Assembly: GCA_021234155.1 (NCBI GenBank)
Contig: JAJEKV010000025.1
Location: forward strand, 1,272,568 to 1,336,567
Origin: Isoetes taiwanensis
Taxonomy: Eukaryota > Streptophyta > Lycopodiopsida > Isoetales > Isoetaceae
Direction of reading: 5' to 3'
Length of the DNA: 64,000 nt
Under the pieces are notes generated by a model. It ran no database searches. It had not been told where the DNA came from and worked only from the letters and a program-made list of their open reading frames with translations. The position numbers and the translations under genes are program-made. Shown one piece after another: positions 54,046 to 64,000 of this stretch (positions within the stretch are counted from its first letter, which is position 1; each line of letters begins with the position of its first letter).

Positions 54046-54960
54046 ACCCGACCATATAAAAAGGCGATGTTTGAGGGTGACAACATTTGAGCACATAAAG
54101 CTAGAGATACATAACAAGTTTACCTTCTACAACAATCACCAAAATGTTCATACTAGGGTCTTGGATATCATATCTTAAAGTCATAGTAAAACCCTTATTC
54201 AACCACAATGCCCACTCCTAAAACAACAAAAAAATCGATTGCACATATTGCTTTAACTCATGCCTTATGATATCGAGGTTACAAAGTAATATCATAAATT
54301 AGTCCATTATATTTCCATGGCTTTTATATATGGCGACATATAACTCTGCAAAGGTGTGTACATTTCCAACTTAAAAAGCTAGTAACGGGTGCGGCATTTG
54401 CGGTTTATAAAATCTGAGTTCTATCGGCACGAAGTTGTAGACTAACTTTTATTAGCTAGCTATACTTGAGATGGAAGGAAAGAGAAATAGGTGTTGGGAG
54501 ATAGTACCAGTTGCCTAGTATTGTTGGGCAAGACTATGCTATGTTGGGTTTGGTATCTAGATGCCGGTGTCATAGCTAGGCTTTAATAATAATGTATGGC
54601 CTATGTTGTAGCTGGAAAGAAAGGTGTAGAAAGTATTCATATAAACATAGATATTAAGCATCTCACTAATACATCATCTATGGCTCAATATATATGCATA
54701 TATAAAACAATCTGCTAATAAATACTTAGAGATTGATGACCCCCAGGGAACTTAAAGAGGGAGAAAGGTGGAGGGGCTTTCCTAAGGGTCTCTGATGATA
54801 TTGTAACTATGGTATATTTAGGGGATATTAAAATATCGTGTATCTACTTATTTATCTATTTATCAATATTGTAATAGGCAATCGATAAGCCCCTTATGAA
54901 ATGGCAAGTGGTTGTTGACATGTTGAACACCCCATGGTCGAATAAAAGGTCATCACGTTG
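54046..54960. other. Intergenic sequence
   Basis: AT-rich, no coding or repeat signal I can support. Confidence 0.35.
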
Positions 54961-54996
54961 AAGCGGCGACCTCAAAAATGCCAAGTAGTTCAACAA

Positions 54997-55001
<5 letters not shown>

Positions 55002-55040
<39 letters not shown>

Positions 55041-55200
55041 GAAAGTGGACCTTTATTACTCAAAAGAATATAAAGAGTACGCGGGGACTCAAAAACCAGT
55101 GGAGAAGATATTCACTAGAGCAACACTACCCACCACATACATACATATAAAAGCGAGAGAACCACAGATCACCATGAGAACAATTTGTTTGCTATGGTAG
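55002..55200 (-). mobile_element. Poly(A)-tailed retroposed sequence
   Basis: Thirty-six T residues at 55002-55037 represent a minus-strand poly(A) tail. On that strand an AATAAA signal lies about 15 bases before the tail (plus-strand TTTATT at 55052-55057). The body upstream is not recognised and its 5' end is unclear. Processed retrocopy or non-LTR element. Confidence 0.5.
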
Positions 55201-56520
55201 GTGTGAATCTAAAGATATTGCTCCCCAATGACACTTTTGATGTCATCCTTTAAGGAAGAACACTTATGCGCCTTCACAATCGACTATGGGCATCGCTAAG
55301 CACTAGCGTATCTGAAAAATTTTGTCCCTTGAAGATTTCTTAACTGGGGATGCAACTATGATGTTGACTTCTGTAAGGGCATTTGAGTTTATTTTAGAAA
55401 TGTGGAATTAATGATGTGCTAGGCAATATTATACTATCGGGGGTGTTTGTACACATATTTGGTTGCAAAGGTAGATGATAGGTGTGTTACAAAGTCGATT
55501 AGCATTTGAAGTACTTGAGTACAACCCTCATTATGTGGTGTGAATTTATGTCATTTGAAATCTAAGTACATAATGTTACAAATGTTTTAAGGACTTGTAG
55601 AAGATGATTTCATGGTATTTAAGTACAACTAGGGTTGCATGATGGTGTGAGCAAGCTCTCATAAGCAAATTGACTTTTCCATTTCAAAATAGACCAGATA
55701 TTTTATGCTCAAAGGTACCAATAACTATTTTTTATGGAACATTTTAAAAAGATGTTCCAATATTTTCGAACTTTAACAACCTTCATTAATGTCAAATCTT
55801 GTTTGTAGGCTAGAGAAAAATAAATTCTCTTATTCAAAAGCATGTCTATATGTAAGTGTATTTTGCATCAGCTCTCTTGACAATTAATGTTGGCATATAC
55901 TACAACATTTGACATTTAATGTTGCGGCATTAAAGATTTAATAATTTTCAGCAAGTCGTGTCAATCCAGGACGGATCCACTCTATCAATTTTAAAGCCTC
56001 AAAGCATACAACATTCGCAAAGCCATGGCCCATCAAGCAAAGTACCCAAGGCTTGTACTACAGGAATAGTATTTAAATAAAGAACCATGTTGTTGAATCT
56101 AAGCAAACTCAAAGCAGAGATGATGTCCTGTTGCTCGTCGATCAGCACATTGAGCAACCCACTACAACAATCATTGCCCATAAAAGTAATATGGATAATA
56201 GTGTGATACTTGAAGCTTTATTACAATACATTGGATATTCAGATATTTAAGCATGGACCTGGATTTCCCATATGAAGGCATCCCTACATAGCAGATGCAT
56301 CAGAAGCCATAGCCGATATGCCAGCATGCTTAGAGCTGTTAGAAGCTCGCCGTATCTACTATAGAGCATCAGAGCAGATTAAATACAGTTTGTACCAGAG
56401 CAGGAAGGGAGAAAAAAACTCTCTCATAAACCATGTCTCCATGGTATCTACAGGATACCTAGCACCAGCTCGATTAAACCTGCTTCTATTGTACCTCATT
56501 TTCATCTCTAGAACGTGTAT
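55201..56520. other. Intergenic sequence
   Basis: Nothing recognised. Frames of up to 60 codons (for example 55999-56181, minus) match no family. Confidence 0.35.
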
Positions 56521-56529
56521 GAATCCGAA

Positions 56530-57368
56530 AAGATACAAACTCGTTCCTCAGGATGATGTGGTGGTGCAGGTTTGGAAGCTTCATCACGGATGTTGTGTCT
56601 TCTTGTTTTGTCGCGGTCTTATTGCAGGGTGTTGGCTATTCATGACACTCACGCCCCTTGCCGGGCAAGTGGTCTCTGCGACTTCAGGGTTCTCGATGGC
56701 TTCGGTTTGGGCGTGGACATGGAGCTCACTTCCCCCAGAAGGTTAGGGTTATACAATGGCGGGTGGTGCCGCCGTATGCTCGGGGTGAATGTCCTTGTGA
56801 GTCGGTTTAAATTTGGGTGTGAGCCCTCTTTGCCATTGTTGTGGCCTTCATCGTGAGGCTGTGGGCATTATGCGGTTTTATGCCCTCACTTGCGGCTGCA
56901 CAGGGATTGGGTCGGGGCTCTATTTGGGTGAGATTGACTAGCCCGGCAATTCTTTTGCTTCATGTGTATCTGGTGCTTGGCGGCTCTTGCGGCGGCAAAC
57001 CTGCATCTGTCGTGGCTTGGTTGGTGTGGTTGATTTAGAGCGGCGGCGATTGTGGATCTTCGGGGATTGGTAGCTGCTGACCTCTCGATTCCTCGACTTC
57101 AGGTACAAGCTATTTCAAAGCTTTACGGTGTTCCCGGGATTAGTAGAAGCGAAGTTTGCCATTTGGGCGGGACTTCTTAGGTGTTATAGATGGTGATGGT
57201 CGGTTTGTATGTGATGGGAGTTCGCGATTTTTTGTGAGTTTGTTGTGGAGTGTCGAGGTATGTTGTCTCTCTTTGGCGTGATTCTCCTTCCTCCTCACTT
57301 GCGTTGTAACATTACCATTCTTTTTAATATATTGATGACACGGTTCTTCAAAAAAAAAAAAAAAAAAA
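56530..57368 (+). mobile_element. 5'-truncated LINE 3' end, or other poly(A)-tailed retrocopy
   Basis: G/T-rich sequence unlike its AT-rich surroundings, ending TTAATATATTGATGACACGG then TTCTTC and a 19-A tail at 57350-57368. This end resembles plant LINE 3' ends. Overlapping frames (142 codons at 56318, 94 at 56572, 65 at 56841) have no recognisable domain and are probably untranslated sequence. Confidence 0.5.
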
Positions 57369-60300
57369 TGGAAATAAAGAAATTAACACGCCTCTTTGTT
57401 TTGAGCGTAAACTTTACTAAATGGAGAAAAGAAACTTAAAGGAGCAGATTTCAAGGAACCTCATAAAGCGACTTCTCTTTTTAAGAAAATACCTGATTAT
57501 AACTTAAAAGTTTAGCGGGGAGAAAATTTACCAAATACCATTTTGGTGGGTTTTGGCTGCAAATTGTTTTAGATAGCCTCATTTACGCAAGTAACCCGAA
57601 TTAAGCCTCATTTCTACAAGTAACTTCTAGATTAAGGTCACATCTTTGACACGTGCCATGAATAATTAGAAAATATCTGAAATCTTGTAACATGTTTGTT
57701 TATGCATAAAAGCGTAGCATAATAATCTAGCCGAAATTGGCAAGTCTGTGGTGACGGCGAGGTTGCAACTTGCATGTAATGGTGTCTTGCATTATGAGGA
57801 TATGATGTTGGTTCTTCCTCAATAACATGGATTTGCTATAACTTTCTATAGAAATGAAAGGCGAGTCAACTATGAGAATTAAGCTTGGCAATTAGTAAGG
57901 GAAACTGTCAAGAGTGAATAGGAAAGAGAGGAGAAATGAAATGCACATAAGCGAAAGAGATAAATCTAGTAAAATTTAATATCTACCTATCTAAAATCTA
58001 AAAATATGGCTTATCCTTCAATATTCTCCTTAAAAGGCATATTTGGGTAGATATATGGTTTTTAGGTAGTATGAAGGCATTGCATCGATCATGAACATGA
58101 TATTCTAATTATATCAATATCGGATAATTGAATGATGGCATAGAAAGCACAATGGAGTTTCTAGAGCATATGGCAACCTCTAAAAACATCCCCAAGGCTA
58201 AGAGAAATGAGTGCTGGCTTGAAATTGATTATTGCGGTTTCTACTTCTCTTTATCTACATAGCTGTTAAGCATCTATAGAGATGGAGAAAAATAATGAGA
58301 ATTATTTTGTACGTAGGATACACATTGCCTAGGATTTTCATTGTTAAATTTTTTAACCTGTGAATCGGCTAAATTGGCCAGTCAAGCCTGAATTTTCATT
58401 GCTAAATGTTTAAGTTGTGAATCAGCTAGTTGGCTAATCAAACTAGTATCATTGCTAAAAGCTAAATTGGTAAGCCAAGCCAGGTTGACTACAATTGTGA
58501 AGAAAATTTACTCATTCTTTCTAAGTATGAATGCATACCTGACAACTACTGAGAGATACAATGCAAGCATCAGATCAATAGAATCAATGAAGAGTTATCT
58601 CTGAGTACATCAATGTGTTAAAGGAATAGTTAGACCATCTAAAGAGATAAAAGTGAGTTTTCGCGCTTATACGCTTCGGTTTTACACATCTAGCCCCTTT
58701 CTAACAAAGGCCCACAACAAAGAGCAAATGTTTGATACATAATCCAGGTTATAGGCCAGATGATAATGCAAAGAATTGTGAAAATTATGGAAATAGAAAT
58801 AAGGACCTATACCTTCCATGTTACATTGGCATGAATATTGTACAACAAAATAGAAGCTCTTTGAAAATGGATAAAAGCTGAGCTTTTATATATGATCAAA
58901 CAATCAATAATAGAACCACACTTCTATATTGAGCATTACGAAATCGGAAATTCTACCTTGAGTAGGTAATTCTTGGAGGCAGCTAGCTTGCAGAATCATA
59001 ATGTCGACAAACATGAGAATAACATCCTTGGAAACTCTTAGAGTTGTGGAGATTTGCAGCTCTTTGGAGAACAAATGTCACTGCACAAATTAGCTTTGGC
59101 ATAAAGTCTCCATGATGCCAATGACATCAAAATCTAGATAAGCAGGATAGATAAAAGCAAAGCTAGAAAATCAACTACCAAATGAAATAAAACTACACAA
59201 CTAAAGCCACATTACTTGGAAGGAAATGCAAGTGAAGACCAAAACAATTTGGAGCACTCCAAATCCCCTGAAATGGGCTCGAATGCCTACTTAAACCTCG
59301 AGTTGGTGCTTCAATGACAATGATAAACCCAAGAAAATGTAAAAATTAAAACATCTCTGGTTGTAGTTTGCTCCTTGCCGGCACCTCTATCGCGGTTTTA
59401 AGGTGATTATCTGCGTAAAAGAATTGGAAAAGCCAGGCCGGCTTACTTCTATATTACTGGCGACTTCTTACAACAAATACGAAAATGAGTCTACGAAATC
59501 TGAGAGGTTGTAGCATACCTCCTCCATGCTTGTGAGCAAAATGCGGTCATCGGTGACAAATCAAGACCCAAATGATAATTGCCCCTCCTCTCGAGAAATC
59601 TTAGCATCGGATGAAGGCCCCGACAAAATAGGTGAATGCTTTGTGCATGCTATCAGATTCTTGCATATATATACAATACTTACATAAGCATTTGCAGGCC
59701 GTAATACAAAACTTACATAAGCGTCAGTTGCCAAACATGAACCCTGTTCAGAGACACAGAACACAAAGATGTTGCATTAGGATTTCAGAATCGTCACCTC
59801 TGTTTAGTTGACTACAGAATCGTCGCTCCACAAAAGGCATCAGCGACATCATCACAAAGAAAAGCCATTGCCATCGCAAAGGGCAGAGCCCACCATTGTT
59901 ACTTTAAAACAGCTTTAAAATAAAGGGAAAATCACGAGAAAATACATAAGATTCAAATTTTTTTTCTCAATTTTTGGAGAATCGAGATTTCTTTCTGGCT
60001 GCCAAAACCTCTAAAATCATAGGGAAATCATTTAAAATAAATTCCAAAAATATTTTTACGTCGAATTTCGGATAATCCCAAATTAACAAGAAAAATATAA
60101 ATAATGTTCATTAGGGTGCAAATATATTTGAGCATATTCTCAATTATGATATTGTACACCATAAAAACTTAAAATGGCGATAATGGCGATTTTCAAGGGG
60201 GTTTGATTTGAATGCATAAATGAACGTACTTGAAACTATAGGTCATACCTTCAAAATGATTGAATGGGTATGTTATTTAAGAAAAAACATGCAATAAATT

Positions 60301-61430
60301 CAAATTAAATCCAATAAGAAAAAACAATCATGTTACCTAGTTTGTTGTATTGGTCAAAGTATTCTTATTAAAATTTAGACTTATTTTGGTGGAGGTTTTG
60401 GCCTTCATATTTCATATTCAAAACCTTAGGCAAGCACTGTTTCATATTTTTAAAATCATGGGCTCCTCTAATCATAAATAACCATATTCAAAATAAGAGA
60501 TGCGGAGGCTCCAATGGATCATAGGATTGGCGGGTTCGGCCCGAAGGTAGCCCGAGGGGCACATCTGCGTCTAGAAGATATATCACAACATAAAAGCACA
60601 ACATATAAACATTGTTGGCAAGGCATGATTGGTATTTATGTTGTTTTATATTTTGCGATATAATCGGTCATGATGTAGCAAGTTTTTTTGGTCACATCTA
60701 TCTAGGATTGTTTCTTTGATAATGTGGTACCAAAGGAATGTCAACATTGTGAGTTCCATTCAATAAACCCTAATAACCTCTTTTGCATATAATCATTGGA
60801 CTGTATATTGGTCACAACTAAAGGGATGGCTTGCTTTCTGCATGAAGGAGAAGGGCTTGGTTCACTAATTACATCAAGATAATTGATATATCGGATGGTA
60901 TGGACAAGTTAGTCCACACCAAACCAAATATGTAGTAGCATCTAGGTAGCTTTGAACACTTTTTGTCATGAAAATAGAATGCACGCCAACCATAAAGACC
61001 AATGTACTCCTTATATCATCTTCTAGACTATCTCACTTCACTTATTAGGGTCAAGACTTAGGAATTGGTATGAACATACAAATATTTTGGAGTCTACAGT
61101 TCACTACCACCACATGTTGGGATACTTGTATTCAATAACAAGTAACAACAGGTTGGAAAGGCCCTCTATGCCATGTAGAATAATTGCCATCTGAGAAGAG
61201 CTCTATGATTGGTTCTATCAGACGCGCTTATTCGGGGTTTAATGGAACGGTTCTTTAATAGGAGTGTAATTTTTTGTGATTTTTTGTATTTGGGCAAAAT
61301 GGGCTTTTAGAATAGAATAATATTATATGCAACAAAATAGAAAATAACATTGACAAATTGCCTAAAGAGTTAAATAAGCAGAACAAATAATATTAATAGA
61401 TTGAGTACTCAAACAGCGCTTACTATAATA
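57369..61430. other. AT-rich intergenic sequence
   Basis: Contains a three-unit tandem repeat at 58332-58490. No gene, RNA gene or mobile element is otherwise recognised. Confidence 0.4.
58332..58490. repeat. ~57-bp tandem repeat, three diverged units
   Basis: ATTTTCATTG(T/C)TAAAT followed by GTGAATC(G/A)GCTA and a TGG...(C/T)(A/C)A box occurs at 58334 and 58391. A shorter third unit (ATCATTGCTAAAAGCTAAATTGG) starts near 58447. Confidence 0.65.
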
Positions 61431-61439
61431 GTGCTATAA

Positions 61440-63060
61440 TATACTAATAGTAGATGAAACACAAATAACATTTATCAATACAATAATACCCTAAGCTAGA
61501 ATAACATCCGGCCACGAGAATGGAAACATTGGTTTGTATCGGTCGTAGATCAGCCAAAGGATCCCTCCCAAGCACCTTAGTGTATATGTAGAACAAGTGC
61601 TTGTAAAGGAACACTTCGGAAACATCATTATGTGATGTTTCCTCAAGCTTCACTACCGATTGTGAATGTTGGTTGCATGTGAATCCCATCTAAGCGGTAT
61701 CCTTTGTTCACCAAGAACTCTATTTCATCTGTCATGATTGCTTCCTCTTGCTGGCCGGGCATAGTTGTAGTCTTAGAGGTGGGTGCAGCGCAGGCCTTAT
61801 CGGGTACCATGTGCACTTCACATTATCTGGACAAAACCAAACTAATTGTTCCTATGATCCCCCCCACAGATGTCACGATTCCATAGAAGCTAGGTGCTGC
61901 GGTGAAGACAATCCTTGTTAATTTTCTTGTTACATTTCCTTCCATTTTTAGGATGTCATTCCACGACATTTTACTTATTTGCCGGCGATTTGCTCTTGAT
62001 AGCCCAAAAGTGTTGTGAACATCTCTCCACGAGGCTGAAGATGTAGCGGCAAGCAGTTTCCGACCAGGGATCATCGGAAGCAACTCTTGGAACATTATGT
62101 GCTTGCTTATGCAGGCGTGCGTTCGAACCCGTGTCAAGTTCCCATCATTTGATCTTTGTTTTTGCTTCTTGGATATAGTTTGATCATTTCCACCTGTCCA
62201 CCGAAACATGTGGATACATGCCATGTCGCCAACTTCACGATTAAAACATTGACTTTTGACTTAATACCAGCGCTAAGTTGCCCTTGCAGTCGGTAAATAA
62301 AGTCAAAATTCGAGGTCAGGACCAACATAGTTGTGCTCTAAATATGATTTGTACCTTGTGCTTTCTGCGGTAATGCTGATAAGGTCAAAAGACTTGCATC
62401 ATATAATGTTAAAGGTTCTAGTGTAACCCGAGTTCGCAGCTAACCAACTCCCATGTCTGGATTGACAAATTTGTGTCGGGGCATATACATAGGCGTGGAT
62501 AAGTGCGTGATGGCCTTCATATAATTTTCCCATCTACTTATTCTATGGTGCCACCATGCTAACCATGAGGACAAAGTTTACATCATAGGTGACCTTGCCA
62601 TGCCACTGATATAGTTGATTGATACATCTCGGCTTGTCTGTTGTTTTACCTCTCTCCACACTTTCTACAAAAGCTTGGATGTTCAAGCATCTATATTGGA
62701 TATATAAGACTCTTAGTAGCAGGCGTTATGAACATTCCAAAATGGAAAACACAAGATCTTTTTCTTTTTCGGTGTGTATTTGGCCATTATAAAATACTTC
62801 TCTAATTCATATATAAGACTCTTAGTATGGCGTTAGCCAGACAGCATTCCAAATGGAAAGCTCTAGTCTTTCTTTTTGATGTGTATTTGGCCATTATAAA
62901 ATACTTCTCTAATTCTTGTCCAATTGGCTTGGGTACCTCATCGCCATGAACCCGTGAAACTTTCTGGCTGGTGGATAGTTCTTACTAGTCATGACCTTAT
63001 TTAGCTTGACCCAAATTTCTTTGAGACAAGACATCTTGATTTTCATGTCACATGACTATG
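61440..63060 (-). other. Possible unrecognised minus-strand exons
   Basis: Minus-strand frames of 81 codons (61444-61689) and 133 codons (61823-62224, with LSRANRRQISKMSWNDILKM and a Gly/Ile/Val-rich end) are longer than the local background. A shorter frame near 62910-63050 (KEIWVKLNKVMTSKNYPPAR, KFHGFMAMRYPSQL) has coding-like composition. None matches a family I know. The tandem duplication at 62701-62916 lies between them, so continuity is doubtful. Confidence 0.25.
62701..62916. repeat. ~108-bp tandem duplication
   Basis: TATATAAGACTCTTAGTA begins at 62701 and 62810. Both units end GTGTATTTGGCCATTATAAA then ATACTTCTCTAATTC. Indels lie in the middle of the unit. Confidence 0.85.
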
Positions 63061-63119
63061 GTCATCAAACCTCTATGCTTGTAACAATACGAGTATTCAA
63101 GATATTATATGTTGACTTG

Positions 63120-63655
63120 ATTAAATGGATGCCAAATGCAATATATAAATAATACTTACGTGGGGTCATATACATGGCAAGCAAGGAGTTGTCAACCTTG
63201 AATGCGCTTCCGTGATCAAAATGGATCCATGCCTTTGATAAATCACCGATGGCGCATTACATTTTACTAAATCAACTCCAGGCTTTGTGGTCCATTAGTG
63301 AGCATTTTGAAAACATAACATCTCTCATTCTCATTCATGTGCACGATAAAACTTGGACCCATGAAAATATTCATAACTTGACACAACCGTTTTAGGTTGA
63401 GTATCTTGCTAATATCATCACAACGTCTTTATTCTTTATTGAGCATTTGATAACCATCTTCTCAACCTGCAAAAATAAGTAAATTTTATCGAGAGGCTAA
63501 TCAATGTCAATATAATGTACCTTATGAAATGAGTTTTTTCACTTACCTTCTCACGGTTTGCAAAGTGTGGTTCCCGGTCAGTTAGCATCATCCATTTGCG
63601 CCGACACTCCAACTTGTTCACATGATCTCACGTCGACACGTGTTTTCTTGAACAA
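63120..63655 (-). other. Candidate split gene fragment with good splice sites
   Basis: Three minus-strand pieces have coding-like readings and consensus splice signals. About 63655-63547 reads VNKLECRRKWMMLTDREPHF and ends GAGAAG/GTAAGT. About 63467-63430 follows TTTTTGCAG/G. About 63290-63155 reads KPGVDLVKCNAPSVIYQ, then after a shift HGSAFKVDNSLLAMYMTP, and ends CCCCAC/GTAAGT. Order and strand agree. The protein family is not recognised; the frameshift suggests decay. Confidence 0.3.
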
Positions 63656-64000
63656 CACAAAAGTGGCTTCATCAAAACCAAATGTTGCACAAAGCAATTT
63701 CGTTGCAGCTCATCGCCATTAACAAATGGCAATGTCAACTCTGGCAACTTTCCCAAATCCTTTCACAACTAAGCAATGCATGAAAGTAAACTTCTGGACT
63801 ACCTTTGGAAATAAGAATACAGTGCGTACTGAGCACTGCGAAATTACATTCATATCTGCAGTTAGTTCTAGGCGTTAGGTGTTTAAGTGGGTGGCATAAT
63901 TAGCACGTCCATTTCAGCGTTTAAAATTAAAAGCGATAGCGGGCGTTTGTAATAAGGCTTAAAGTTTGTAATAAGGTTTAATGAATGTTTGTAATATACG
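63656..64000. other. Right edge of window
   Basis: No gene recognised. The last 60 bases hold a short repeat of GTTTGTAATAAGG(C/T)TTAA. Confidence 0.35.

Noticed and set aside
62100-62135. tRNA-like GCGTTCGAACCCG
   Set aside because: Box B alone, without a box A at the right distance or any cloverleaf.

Overview
This window looks like a gene-poor, repeat-rich stretch of a large land-plant nuclear genome. Evidence: a plant Ty1/copia retrotransposon with a Met-tRNA type primer site, tRNA-derived SINE heads, plant-type splice sites, and fragments of plant gene families (leucine-rich repeat protein, receptor-like kinase, respiratory burst oxidase, B3 DNA-binding protein, lipoyl synthase). A fern or lycophyte would fit the style, but that is inference. 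I see no gene that is clearly complete and cellular. Almost everything recognisable is a mobile element or a decayed gene.

Layout. 1-2.3 kb: an LRR pseudogene fragment, a cluster of GAATACGGCCGTATTC palindromes and a short tandem repeat. 2.3-18.4 kb: a stack of nested insertions. A minus-strand reverse transcriptase (RT copy 1) is followed by a SINE whose 20-bp target duplications now lie 13.7 kb apart. Inside the SINE poly(A) tail sits a ~13.5 kb composite flanked by two 2.4 kb direct repeats. It carries a diverged second RT copy, which is itself interrupted by a young, intact Copia element. Both RT copies have the motif order of Penelope-like/rvt reverse transcriptases, and their RT exon is bounded by matching splice sites.

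18.4-26.1 kb: AT-rich intergenic DNA with one receiver-domain fragment. 26.2-32.0 kb: a region bounded by inverted sequences and filled with repeated modules: two large GAATCT arrays with a spacing of about 10-11 bp, (TA)n tracts, and an array that matches the heat-shock element consensus almost perfectly. 33.6-35.3 kb: same-strand remnants of a receptor-like kinase, a respiratory burst oxidase and a lipoyl synthase. 37.6-38.0 kb: a B3-like exon on the minus strand. 41.45-44.66 kb: a 1.6 kb tandem duplication, each unit with a GGGCGAT minisatellite, a TATA box and a cysteine-rich ORF, intact only in the second unit.

45.5-51.2 kb: a decayed APE-type LINE with 5' tandem repeats, a broken coiled-coil ORF1, an endonuclease/RT ORF2 and a (TTCTA)n tail. 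51.5-54.0 kb: a segmental duplication that supplies a natural empty/filled-site pair for a small retroposed insertion. 55-57.4 kb: two more poly(A)-tailed insertions. 57.4-64 kb: mostly unassigned sequence with tandem repeats and a few possible minus-strand exons.

The most unusual material is the RT family with 2.4 kb terminal direct repeats and the heat-shock-element-like array. Differences between the repeat copies are often clustered indels, so some frameshifts may be consensus errors rather than biology.
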